64,000 bases of DNA from an uncultured Oscillospiraceae bacterium (GTDB lineage: Bacteria; Bacillota; Clostridia; Oscillospirales; Oscillospiraceae), in contig CANQRM010000012.1 in the NCBI GenBank assembly GCA_947626265.1, forward strand, positions 23,539 through 87,538, written 5' to 3'. The translations under genes were made by a program, and so were the position numbers. The notes below the pieces were generated by a model. The model was not told the origin of the DNA and did not search any database. It saw only the letters and a list, made by a program, of their open reading frames with translations. Positions 28,678 through 37,987 of this stretch are shown here, in pieces. Within the stretch, counting starts at the first letter, position 1; each line of letters begins with the position of its first letter.

Positions 28678-30674
28678 TCCTTCCTTAGATAGAATTGCTG
28701 TGGGGTCTCGTAATTCTCGTTCCATACCTGGATATTCGTTCCCGGGGATATCTCTCCCCCTGTGACGTCCAGGAGCAGGCCGTTATACAGCGAAGTGAAA
28801 CTATACGAGCCGTCCCCGTTCTCCGTGACGAACCACTTCTGGTTCGCAAGGCCCGTATACGCCTGCTGGACCACATTGCTCCCCGCCGTGCTGCCCATGG
28901 CCTCGACGGCCAGGTATTTATCGGAGCACATAGCCCTTATGGTACACAGCCCGCCGCCGATATGGCGGAATTCAAACTTCTGCGGGGCCTCGCCGGTATT
29001 CTCCCAGAGGGCGATATTCGTGTTTTCCTCCGCGCTCCCGCCCGAAACATCCAGCGCGCAGCCGCTGTTGCTGACCGGCACGACGCTGTATACGCCGTCC
29101 TCCACCGGCTGATAAGACGCGCAGACCTGCCTCCACGTCTCACTGGACGCCCCCTCTGTAAGTGTCAGGGCCGGGTCATGGGTATCAATGCAGGCGCTGG
29201 TGATGACACGCGCTGTCTGCTTGTCGATAACGGTGATGTTTAATCCGCGGCCGTTCAGCGAGTAATTGACCCCGTTTACCCAGGCCTCGCTCACATTCCC
29301 GCACACCAGCCCCGCGCTGGACAGGGATAGCTGGCAAGCTATTGAATCATTGATAGGATAGTCTGCGTTGAGCGTTATGCGCTGGTCGTCCCATTTCTCA
29401 AATACGCTCTTACCGCCGTCGATGACCGCCACAAAGGAGTTCTGTATCTGATCGAAAAAGCTGCTCCGGACGCCGAGCCGGCGCAGTGCGCCTTCCAGCC
29501 TGTCGTTCCAGGCACTGGACGCCTCGTCCATCACAGTGAGGATGATCAGGCTGTCGTCCCTGATCCTCTCCAGCTCGCCGAGATAGGTGTACGCCATCTG
29601 TCTCCGGTCATAGAGGCAGTCCTGCTCCCAGGCCATATACCGTCCCAGCTTCTCGTCCCAGACCGCGTATCCCTCCTGTCCCCTGTGGCTTTCCAGCCCA
29701 AGGGATACCAAGTATTCGGCCATATACCTTGAGGTCTTAGCGGCGCCCCAGTAGTTGGTGTGATATCCGCCGTCATAGGTGTCCCGGTTCCAGTCAACGC
29801 CGGTAACGCTTATATCCGACAGATCGAACAGCGTAAGATCGAACTCGCTCAGGTACGCGCGGATGGCCTCTCTGCGCTGCTCCGTGGTCAGCATGGTCGT
29901 TGCCACATAGGGGACCAACTTGACATCGTTCTCACGGCAGAGCTCCACGATCCTTCCGAACCATGCCTGCTCCGTCTCATCCAGCCGGACCTCCGCCTCC
30001 TGCACCGTCACGTTCCCGCCGGACATGAAGTAGGTGTCATACTCGTAGTCAAAATGGCTTTTGACGGTATTCAGCATCGTGTTGTAATTCAAAACGCAGC
30101 CGTTCATAAAATACCCGGGATCGGGGCTGAAGTCCCAGTCGGCTGCGGTCAGCGAGTTCCATCTGACATGGAATTGGATCAGCGGGAACAGCACCTGGAA
30201 ATACGACTGCCACTCCTTCTTGCAATCCGCGATGGCACGGAGCTTATTCTCGGAAAGTTTCATGGAGACCAGGGAACGCATAATGTCTTCTGCTGTTGTC
30301 TCATTTTTGAAAAGTGCGCTTGTGTCGAGGAATACAACCGCCGGACTCTGCGTCTTGAGAGCCTCCTTCGTCCAGTAATACGACAGTTCCAAGCTCTGCC
30401 GGCCAGTTCCCAGATCATAGCCGGTTATGCCGCTGTCCGCATAGATCACCATGGGATTGGCGCTGAACATCGTCGTGCTGGCACCCACCACGAGATAATC
30501 GACCGTGTCCTCCGGCAATTTATAAAAGTCTCCGTATTTATCTGTCTCGGCGTCGGCGTTGGGAAACCGCCACTTGGGCGTCATCACTGCCTGGATGAGG
30601 AATGCCAGCGCCGCCGCCAATCCGAGAAATACGGCAATCTTAAGCGTCTTGACCAGTTTTGTATTTGAGCACAT
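28674..30674 (-). CDS. Second exported SGNH-like protein, with ILEI/FAM3-like domain and C-terminal ricin-type lectin domain
   Basis: YLVVGASTTMFSANP, DTYDGGYHTNYWGAA; INDSIA...VNGVNYSLNGRGLNITVID; ricin-type repeats ALDVSGGSAEENTNIALWENTGEAPQKFEF / YLAVEAMGSTAGSNVVQQAYTGLANQKWFV / LLDVTGGEISPGTNIQVWNENYETPQQFYL. Confidence 0.85.
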   Translation of the reverse strand: MCSNTKLVKTLKIAVFLGLAAALAFLIQAVMTPKWRFPNADAETDKYGDFYKLPEDTVDYLVVGASTTMFSANPMVIYADSGITGYDLGTGRQSLELSYYWTKEALKTQSPAVVFLDTSALFKNETTAEDIMRSLVSMKLSENKLRAIADCKKEWQSYFQVLFPLIQFHVRWNSLTAADWDFSPDPGYFMNGCVLNYNTMLNTVKSHFDYEYDTYFMSGGNVTVQEAEVRLDETEQAWFGRIVELCRENDVKLVPYVATTMLTTEQRREAIRAYLSEFDLTLFDLSDISVTGVDWNRDTYDGGYHTNYWGAAKTSRYMAEYLVSLGLESHRGQEGYAVWDEKLGRYMAWEQDCLYDRRQMAYTYLGELERIRDDSLIILTVMDEASSAWNDRLEGALRRLGVRSSFFDQIQNSFVAVIDGGKSVFEKWDDQRITLNADYPINDSIACQLSLSSAGLVCGNVSEAWVNGVNYSLNGRGLNITVIDKQTARVITSACIDTHDPALTLTEGASSETWRQVCASYQPVEDGVYSVVPVSNSGCALDVSGGSAEENTNIALWENTGEAPQKFEFRHIGGGLCTIRAMCSDKYLAVEAMGSTAGSNVVQQAYTGLANQKWFVTENGDGSYSFTSLYNGLLLDVTGGEISPGTNIQVWNENYETPQQFYLRKE

Positions 30675-30761
30675 CGTTATCTCCTCCGTAGGCTTTTGCA
30701 GCGGGCATCGCATTAAATCACTCACACAGCAACATCACGGTGATGTCATCACCTGCTTTGA

Positions 30762-32012
30762 TTACGGTATAATGCTTGGAGCGCCAAATCTCCCCGCCGT
30801 TTTCCACAAAACTCTAACGCTGTATGTGTTGTTCTTAAAATCATCCGCCGGAAAGACTGTCATATATTCACTCTGGGCATAGCGCTGATCGTTAAATCCG
30901 TTCGCTACGTCTGATCTTGTCATCATTTTGGCTGGATACTGAGTCGAATCGCCGCTGGAGTCCGTGAGTTCCACATAGACGGACTGCTCCTTGCTTTCCA
31001 TCTCCGGGATGAATTCCCAGCCGCGCATATGCACCAGACCATCGGCAACAGACACCTCATCCAGAAAGCCTGATGCTACTCCTTCACTTGTCGCCAATAT
31101 GTGCGTCTCCATGGCATCCGCGCTCCATGGGATAATCTCTACGTCGCTCCCATGTTTCATGAACTGAAGGAACGAGTCGGACATCCCGTGGTTTGTCTCG
31201 TTCTCTCAGTGGTACAGAAACAGGTCATATACGCCGTCTTATATGACCAGAAGACTGAATTGTCTTACAAATCCGGTGCTATAGCTGCTTTTCATATCCG
31301 GGCGGTTTAGATCCTTCGGAACAACATCCGGAATATCCAGTCTTTCTTCTGCAAATGGCATAAGCTCATACGAGTGTTAATTGCTGTTTAGAATCAGTGA
31401 ACTATACCTGTCGGATGCATCTTCCGTCGTATCACAGAGGGCCCAGCCTTCAAGCGACAATCTCTCAAGCATTCCGCTCTCATATTGATTGTTATCGAAA
31501 AAACAAAAAATATAGTCCTTTAAATACTTATCCCGGATAGTGGCAAAGTCTACCTCGCAGATGCTGTATCCGTGTTCCCGCATAAGCTCAAACAGGGCCC
31601 CGCTGTATCTCAATACGTCCCTCTCCCCCAAAGGAGTCAAATCATCAACGATGTGGAGTGCTGCCACCACTACGATCGGCACCGTGTGCCAATACTTAAG
31701 GCTCGGCAACACCAGTTTCAACACCTTCTCCACATAGGAGAAGGTCATCATCAAGAATATGAACAGCGATGCGGCGAGCACGGCCTTTCCGGGCTTTTTC
31801 GTCAGCGCGGCGATTCCGGCAAAGAGCACCAGGCCCACGGCCACGCTGCCAAACAGGAATGGCGCCGCCTCCGAAAAGCTGGCCTCCGCGGCGTTCCTGC
31901 AATAGAGGAAGACCGCCGGAAACGCCGTCACCGCCGCCACGGCAAGGCATGGGAACAGCCATGCCCCCAGCTTGTTTTTTTGCTTATTCTGCTTTTTTGC
32001 TTCGTCACTCAT
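30762..32012 (-). pseudogene. Interrupted membrane protein of the glycan cluster
   Basis: N-terminal piece 31377-32012 (TM-rich, 211 aa) and C-terminal piece 30762-31184 (GFLDEVSVADGLVHMRGWEFIPE... beta-rich domain), separated by a stop-containing stretch. Confidence 0.5.
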
Positions 32013-32057
32013 TCTCTCGTCTTTTCCTTCTATAAATTTGGTATCAACACGCGGAGG

Positions 32058-33860
32058 TCACAGCCCCAGGTATTTCTCCCAGAACGTCTCGGTCTCAAGC
32101 TCCGGCAGCTTCAGCGTGTACTCGTCTTGTAGCTCACGGAAATGCTTTTTGAGGTAATGGATATGCTTTTTGTATCTCAGATACACGATCACCGCTTTTC
32201 GCCTGTTGATCTGTGTGAAATAGCCCCTGTAGGAAAACGTGTCCGCGTTGAAGACACGTTTCCGGCGGAAATAGCTATAGGACCTGCCCCTGAACCCGAT
32301 GCCGGAAATCTTGAGGTCCTTATACAGGAAGTTGGGGATCAGATAGCCGTTCAGCGTGATCACACGTATGAATTTCACAAATTTACTGCTGTCGGTGAAC
32401 TCATTTGCCTGCCAAATGATGTTTTCCAGATCGTATTCACCCAGCGCCTCCGCAAAGGAGAGCATCTTATGGTTGTACTTTGAAAGCTCCCTGTTCAGTT
32501 CCTCAGCGTCATGTTCAGCAAAGAATCCCGGCCCCTGAAAATAATCCATCAGCGCCCGGTCCAGCAGGGCCGCGCCTTCGTAATCGTATTGGATGATACA
32601 GGCCCGCATACGACGGTCGAAATATTTTATCGTCTCTTTTACCCCGTCCGGGCGGTATATCGTATTGATGACGGCGCAGTTTCGCGGCAGATAATAGTTC
32701 TCCGCCGTGTTGCTGAACTTCTTGTAAAATGGCTCGTGCCAGACGCAAAGGCCGTTCAGCGTGATGACCCGGGAGCCGTTACGCAGCGCGTACTCCAGAT
32801 CGTCGCCCCGGAAAAAGCACGGGAACGGATAGTTGTTCGGGTGGATGGTCCTGACGTTCATGCAACAGAACCACCACCCCGCGGTGCCGTGCGTGAAATG
32901 TGTCATCTCTTCGTCGGCTTCGTTTATGACGCACAAATGATGCGCTCTCAGATCGAAACCAGCACCATGTTGGATGAAATCGTTTCCACCATGATAGGCC
33001 GAGTTGCGCTCATACTGCAAATACGGCTGATCCAAACTGCACATGGCGCCGCATATGAAATAGTTGGCATAGTCGTCCCGCAGCAGGCCAAGGAACGCCA
33101 TCAGCTTGTCCAGCACCCGAAAGTCAAAGAGGATATCGTCGTCCATCAGAACGATGTGTGTGAGCGGTTGCGCGGCTGTTTTGTTGTATCGGTTGGCCTC
33201 CAGCATGCACCGGCCGAAACCGCCAGCCCCGCCATAGTTTCTGTTGGGAAAGATATATACACCCTTGACATTCGGGTCCGTCAGTGTTTTCCCGTTATCT
33301 GAAATAAAAAGCTTGACGCCGCCGTGCCCGTATTTTTTGTACTCAGAGATAAGCGTCTCGATGTAACTCTCCCTCCGGTATGTGCAAACGCAGAGCGCGA
33401 TGTTGACATCCTGTACGGGCGCAGAGCATACATATTCCGCCGAGCAAATGGCCGTATCCTCGAAAGCATCCAGCTCAAATGCTAAGATGCCATCGCTGTC
33501 GATGAACTTGCTCAGGTCGATCCTGACCGTGCTCTCTCCCCTAGCCACGAACTCTTTTTGCGCCAGCACATGACCTGCTATGCCCCATTCCATCCTGAAG
33601 TCATTTTGGACCGTTATCCTGCCGGCGCCTTTTACCCGGATTTGAAGGATAAGGTCTTCTATACGCGTACATTTCCGCCATTTCCTGATTGAAAAAGCAT
33701 TGAAATATGTATCGGTTTTTACAAACCCGTCTTTTTGAATATATACTTCGCCCGTCTGCCTGCAGCTATATTTTTCCCCTCTGAAATACATATCGCGGCA
33801 GAATTCCGGTAGTTTGCCGAAAGGCGTGATGATCTTTGCGATACTTGTCTCTCTTTCCAT
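32058..33860 (-). CDS. GlfT2-like (galactofuranosyl) glycosyltransferase
   Basis: N-terminal beta domain then NIALCVCTYRRESYIETLISEY...YIFPNRNYGGAGGFGRCMLEA...THIVLMDDDILFD...HGTAGWWFCCM...PFFRGDDLEYALRNG...VWHEPFYKKFS. Confidence 0.88.
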   Translation of the reverse strand: MERETSIAKIITPFGKLPEFCRDMYFRGEKYSCRQTGEVYIQKDGFVKTDTYFNAFSIRKWRKCTRIEDLILQIRVKGAGRITVQNDFRMEWGIAGHVLAQKEFVARGESTVRIDLSKFIDSDGILAFELDAFEDTAICSAEYVCSAPVQDVNIALCVCTYRRESYIETLISEYKKYGHGGVKLFISDNGKTLTDPNVKGVYIFPNRNYGGAGGFGRCMLEANRYNKTAAQPLTHIVLMDDDILFDFRVLDKLMAFLGLLRDDYANYFICGAMCSLDQPYLQYERNSAYHGGNDFIQHGAGFDLRAHHLCVINEADEEMTHFTHGTAGWWFCCMNVRTIHPNNYPFPCFFRGDDLEYALRNGSRVITLNGLCVWHEPFYKKFSNTAENYYLPRNCAVINTIYRPDGVKETIKYFDRRMRACIIQYDYEGAALLDRALMDYFQGPGFFAEHDAEELNRELSKYNHKMLSFAEALGEYDLENIIWQANEFTDSSKFVKFIRVITLNGYLIPNFLYKDLKISGIGFRGRSYSYFRRKRVFNADTFSYRGYFTQINRRKAVIVYLRYKKHIHYLKKHFRELQDEYTLKLPELETETFWEKYLGL

Positions 33861-33865
33861 CCGAC

Positions 33866-34864
33866 TTACTCCCTGTTCGATGATTCCCGGATATACGTTC
33901 GAAGCGGATCATTATAATCCCGTGTTACTCTTTTTACCGCGAACAGCGACACCGCATCCCGGTATAGCTCAAATTTGGAGACGCCGTCGTCAAGAAACCG
34001 GTTCTTTTCAACATATTCTTCATCCAGCGCCTTGATCTTGTCCACTATCTCCGGCGTTGTCTGGTAGGCTCCCTGCTTGAATTTATAGTCGTTATAGATG
34101 CTTTTCAGCTTGTTATAGACCCGCGCGGGGAGGAGATAATGGCCCCATTTCCTGTACTGGTCGTCTGCCCGCTGAAAATCGCGCCACAGCTCCCGGTCAA
34201 ATCGATGCACCTCCGAGAACACAAAGGGCCGACCTATCCGTTCCCGCGGTACCAAGCACTCTCCCAGCGTGGAGAAAAACATCTCCTCCCGCGTTCCATA
34301 CCTTCCGTTGTCCGGGACCACTTTTCCCTGCTCCATACATTCCCGGATGGTATTCATGATTTTTCGCATGATATCCATCCTATAAAAGCTTCCCTCTACC
34401 TGCGTGGCAACAATCCTCGTCTGGCCTATCCTCTCTTTACATGCCTCCAGGCCGGGGTCCTCCCATGCGCGGGCGCATGGCCACCAATACGTGCTTCTCT
34501 GCGGCAGATAGTGGAGATCAAATCCCGCGTCAAACATCTGGATGTATTCCCCCACGCCATGGCGGACATACATATCGTTGGAGGAGTGTAGGATAAAATA
34601 GTCGTAGTCGTTTCCAAGCGTCTCCGCATACGCAAAATTGCTCACATGGGTCAGTACGATGCTCCCCCATCCTGTTATCATATGCTCCGGGTTCAGATAT
34701 ACTCCAGGAAGACCGGTGATAGGTCCAAGCTCATATTTTTCAAAGTATCCCGCACTGACATGCAGAACGATGTCCGCCTCCGGGAAATAGTGGTTTATGT
34801 TTTTAACCTGGTCCAGTATCACATCCGGCTTCTCATGGACCGGGATCGATATGATTGCCTTCAA
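33866..34864 (-). CDS. Putative glycosyltransferase of the cluster
   Basis: MKAIISIPVHEKPDVILDQVKNINHYFPEADIVLHVSAGYF...YDYFILHSSNDMYVRHG...; similarity by general pattern only. Confidence 0.55.
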   Translation of the reverse strand: MKAIISIPVHEKPDVILDQVKNINHYFPEADIVLHVSAGYFEKYELGPITGLPGVYLNPEHMITGWGSIVLTHVSNFAYAETLGNDYDYFILHSSNDMYVRHGVGEYIQMFDAGFDLHYLPQRSTYWWPCARAWEDPGLEACKERIGQTRIVATQVEGSFYRMDIMRKIMNTIRECMEQGKVVPDNGRYGTREEMFFSTLGECLVPRERIGRPFVFSEVHRFDRELWRDFQRADDQYRKWGHYLLPARVYNKLKSIYNDYKFKQGAYQTTPEIVDKIKALDEEYVEKNRFLDDGVSKFELYRDAVSLFAVKRVTRDYNDPLRTYIRESSNRE

Positions 34865-34906
34865 CCCGTGTTTCTCCTATTCACAATTAAATATAATATT
34901 TACTGT

Positions 34907-35638
34907 TCAGAATACCTGTTTCGCCAGGTCCAGCGCCATGAATGCGTCCAGGTCCTCCGGAGTACCCAGACCGTGCATCTTCGCGCCCACGTCCTTGTAT
35001 ACAAGCTTCATCCCGGCTTCGACCATCTCGTTGTACGCCGGCGCCACATAGAACTCCCCGTTCACCCGGATGCCCTTCGCTATCATCTGCTTGGCATATT
35101 TCACGAAATCAGCGCCGTGCTTGTAGTTGTATATCCCCACTGTGGCCTGGTCGGAGATGACCTCCTTCTCCCGCACCAGCGTCACAAAGCCATTTTCGTC
35201 ATAGCGGATGTAGCTCCACTTGGGATGGTTCGCCGGCATGGTCATGATGAGCCCGTCGTTGTCCCCCATGGCCGCCAGATACTCGTTGATATCCGCATCC
35301 ACGTACTGGTCGCTGTTGGCAATCATCATGTGGTCGCTGTTATCTATGTACTTCTCCGCCAGCAGTACTGTGCAGGCCGCGCCCTCGGTGATATGGTCCA
35401 CCGACACCACCGCGCACCCCGGCGCGATGCGCTCCAGCGTGTTGGCCAGGTCGTACTTCTCCAGGTGTTCCTGCTGGCAGATGAAGATGAACCTATGCTC
35501 CTGCTCCGGGCGGATATTCTTCACCACATACTCAATCATAGGGTGGCCGTATATGTCGATAAGCGGCTTAGGCATTGTATAGCCTGCCTGGACGAACCGG
35601 CTGCCCCGCCCCGCCATGGGTACCACGATGTTCAGCAT
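34907..35638 (-). CDS. Sugar nucleotidyltransferase
   Basis: MLNIVVPMAGRGSRFVQAGYTMPKPLIDIYGHPMIEYVV. Confidence 0.88.
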   Translation of the reverse strand: MLNIVVPMAGRGSRFVQAGYTMPKPLIDIYGHPMIEYVVKNIRPEQEHRFIFICQQEHLEKYDLANTLERIAPGCAVVSVDHITEGAACTVLLAEKYIDNSDHMMIANSDQYVDADINEYLAAMGDNDGLIMTMPANHPKWSYIRYDENGFVTLVREKEVISDQATVGIYNYKHGADFVKYAKQMIAKGIRVNGEFYVAPAYNEMVEAGMKLVYKDVGAKMHGLGTPEDLDAFMALDLAKQVF

Positions 35639-35967
35639 GACTTCTCCTCCACCACATACTTGTCGTTGTTGGCGCCGGGCAGCTTCACCACCGCGTTCAC
35701 CGCATCTGTCAGCGCCTCGAAGTCCGTCACGTCCCCCGGCTCCATCACCACGATGTCACCCGCGCCATACTCCACGCCGTTCATCCGCACACGGCCGGAA
35801 ACGATCACCGTGATCTCCGTGGCGATCTTGTGATAGTGGGCGCCCTCCCGGTCCCCGGCTCTGTAGCTTTTGACGGCCGTTTCCACGTCGTTGGTCCGGT
35901 ACAGCGTGGGTTCAAAATTGCCCACGAACCAGCCTTTCACCATGTCCTCCAGCCGTGCCGTCTTCAT
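35632..35967 (-). CDS. Cupin-domain protein
   Basis: GDREGAHYHKIATEITVIVSGRVRMNGVEYGAGDIVVMEPGDVTDFEAL. Confidence 0.82.
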   Translation of the reverse strand: MKTARLEDMVKGWFVGNFEPTLYRTNDVETAVKSYRAGDREGAHYHKIATEITVIVSGRVRMNGVEYGAGDIVVMEPGDVTDFEALTDAVNAVVKLPGANNDKYVVEEKSC

Positions 35968-36701
35968 CTGCTCTTTCCTTTCTGCTCCGCCAGATATGCC
36001 TCGTAGGCCTTCATCCCTGAGGCGTGGCTGAAGTTGTAATACTGCTCCTTTTTGATCCGGTACACACCTATGGTCTGCTGTTTCAGGATCATCTCATTGT
36101 AAGCTGGGCAGAGGAAAAACTGCCCGTTCACATTGGCGTTCTTGCGGATCATTTCCTTGGCAGCGTCAAAGAAGAAACCGGCTTTTTTGTAGTAGTAGAA
36201 ACCCGCCACGGCGTTTCGGCTGATGGGCCGCTTCTCCGCCGCCTCTATCACATGGTCATTCTCGTCCAGCTTCACGTAAGACCACCGGGGGTGGATATCG
36301 TCAAAGATGGCCACGCCCCCATCCAGGTCCCGGGCCTGGAAGTCCGACAGTATTTTCTCCGGCGGCTCCAGAAGGATCTGGTCGCTGCCGGTGATCAGCA
36401 GCGGCTCGTCCATATCCAGCTTGTCCACCGCCAGCATGCAGGTGCAGGCCGCGCCCATGGTCTCGTTCTCCGCGATGACGATCTCCGTCTCCGGCCGCAG
36501 CAGCCGGGCGATGTTGTCCAAGTGGTACTTGTCTGCGTCCGCTTTCTTCAGCACCACGATGAAGTGCTTCGCCTCCACAGACTGCAATGACTCAAACACA
36601 TACTGCAAAACCGTTTTGCGCTCTATCTCCTGCAGGCTCTTGATATATTCCGTCTCTCCGCCGGCCTTATTGGCGCCGGCTATGGGGATGATGATATTCA
36701 T
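35964..36701 (-). CDS. Second sugar nucleotidyltransferase-like protein
   Basis: MNIIIPIAGANKAGGETEYIKSLQEIERKTVLQYVFESL...LLITGSDQIL; parallels 34907-35638. Confidence 0.82.
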   Translation of the reverse strand: MNIIIPIAGANKAGGETEYIKSLQEIERKTVLQYVFESLQSVEAKHFIVVLKKADADKYHLDNIARLLRPETEIVIAENETMGAACTCMLAVDKLDMDEPLLITGSDQILLEPPEKILSDFQARDLDGGVAIFDDIHPRWSYVKLDENDHVIEAAEKRPISRNAVAGFYYYKKAGFFFDAAKEMIRKNANVNGQFFLCPAYNEMILKQQTIGVYRIKKEQYYNFSHASGMKAYEAYLAEQKGKSR

Positions 36702-37336
36702 GCCGTCGCCTCCTCGAACAGGCGTATGTGGTCCATGATGTTCTTATAGTTCACGTCGTACACCGTCTCCACCTTCATCACGTGAGCGCCTGCGGCCATG
36801 GCCGCCTGGATGCCGTTGTGGTTGTCCTCCACCACCATGACCTCCTGGGGCGACAGCCCCAGCCGCGCTATGGCCGTGGCATACATCTCCGGGTCCGGCT
36901 TGGCCTTCTTCACATCCTGGTTGCTCAGGAAAAACTCCAGATAATCCAGCAGGTTGCTCCGCTCCATCATGAGCTGTATGGTGCTGCGGATGGAGTTGGA
37001 CGCCACCGCCAGCCGGTAGCCCTCCGACTTCAGCCGGGACAAGGCGTATTCGTGGGTGAACAGCGGCGCACACTGCATGTTCACGATATCCACTGTGTAC
37101 CGCTGCTTCATGTCGTTGATGAACTGATGCAACCCCCGGGGCAGGCCCTTCTCTAACGTGAGCATCTCCAATTTCTTGGAAGTGGGCAGCCCGTCATAGG
37201 TGACCAGGTGGTCATACCGGCTGATCTCGTACCCGAACAGCCGCAGCGCCCGGTTCAGCGCCTCGTAGTGCCAGTCCTTGGCCTCAATGAGCACCCCGTC
37301 CATATCGAACACGATGGCCTTGATCTTTTCCGTCAT
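36698..37336 (-). CDS. HAD hydrolase (beta-phosphoglucomutase/phosphatase-like)
   Basis: IVFDMDGVLIEAKDWHYEALNRAL, VASNSIRSTIQ, KKAKPDPEMY, VVEDNHNGIQAAMAAGA. Confidence 0.9.
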   Translation of the reverse strand: MTEKIKAIVFDMDGVLIEAKDWHYEALNRALRLFGYEISRYDHLVTYDGLPTSKKLEMLTLEKGLPRGLHQFINDMKQRYTVDIVNMQCAPLFTHEYALSRLKSEGYRLAVASNSIRSTIQLMMERSNLLDYLEFFLSNQDVKKAKPDPEMYATAIARLGLSPQEVMVVEDNHNGIQAAMAAGAHVMKVETVYDVNYKNIMDHIRLFEEATA

Positions 37337-37986
37337 ATGCTTTCACTCCGTTTGAGCTTGTCCGCGAAGAACGCTACGGCCTCTCTGGGCCTGTCCGTGC
37401 ACAGCAACACCCGCCCGAAGTCCAGGCGGAACGACGCAAGCCAAGCCCAGAAATCCGTATATAGCCGCCCATGCAATTCCGGGGACACCAGGCAGACGGT
37501 CTTGCCCGCCCCGATATGGCCCTGGATCAGGGTCTCCGTGATCCAGTCCGTGTCCCAGAAACCGTCTAACCACACGCCAGCCGCGCTGTCGTACATAACG
37601 GGGTCCGGCTCCACCTCGCTCTGCCGGGTGAAGTATGTAAGCCCCATGTCCGCGTACTCCACCATCTGCGGCACGGACATGTCGAAAGTGAAGTAGTTGG
37701 TGATATGATACTTTTCCAGCAGCCCGGCCAGCAGGTCCATCAAACCGTCCGCCTTAATGTTGACGGCAAAGCAGTATTTATCCTCATGCTCCGCAAGCCA
37801 CCTGAAGATCTCCTCCGCTTTCTGGCAGCTTTCATCCGCGATGTTGTGGGAGATGACCAGCTCCCCCAGATAATCCCGGATGTCCGACTCGAAACCAAAA
37901 CCACTGTCCAGCGCCCGCCGCAGCGCCGTAGGCGTGTTGCGCTCTTCCGGTTTCGTCCAATATCCCCGATGGGCCAATATCTGCAT
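37333..37986 (-). CDS. Glycerophosphodiester-phosphodiesterase-like (PI-PLC-like fold) protein
   Basis: MQILAHRGYWTKPEERNTPTALRRALDSGFGFESDIRDYLGELVISHN. Confidence 0.75.
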   Translation of the reverse strand: MQILAHRGYWTKPEERNTPTALRRALDSGFGFESDIRDYLGELVISHNIADESCQKAEEIFRWLAEHEDKYCFAVNIKADGLMDLLAGLLEKYHITNYFTFDMSVPQMVEYADMGLTYFTRQSEVEPDPVMYDSAAGVWLDGFWDTDWITETLIQGHIGAGKTVCLVSPELHGRLYTDFWAWLASFRLDFGRVLLCTDRPREAVAFFADKLKRSESI

Positions 37987-37987
37987 A

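Noticed and set aside
29760-30668. 302-aa + strand ORF
   Set aside because: Antisense of the ricin/SGNH gene, which has strong domain evidence.
34646-35833. 395-aa + strand ORF
   Set aside because: Antisense to the nucleotidyltransferase and neighbouring GT genes; no recognisable motif.
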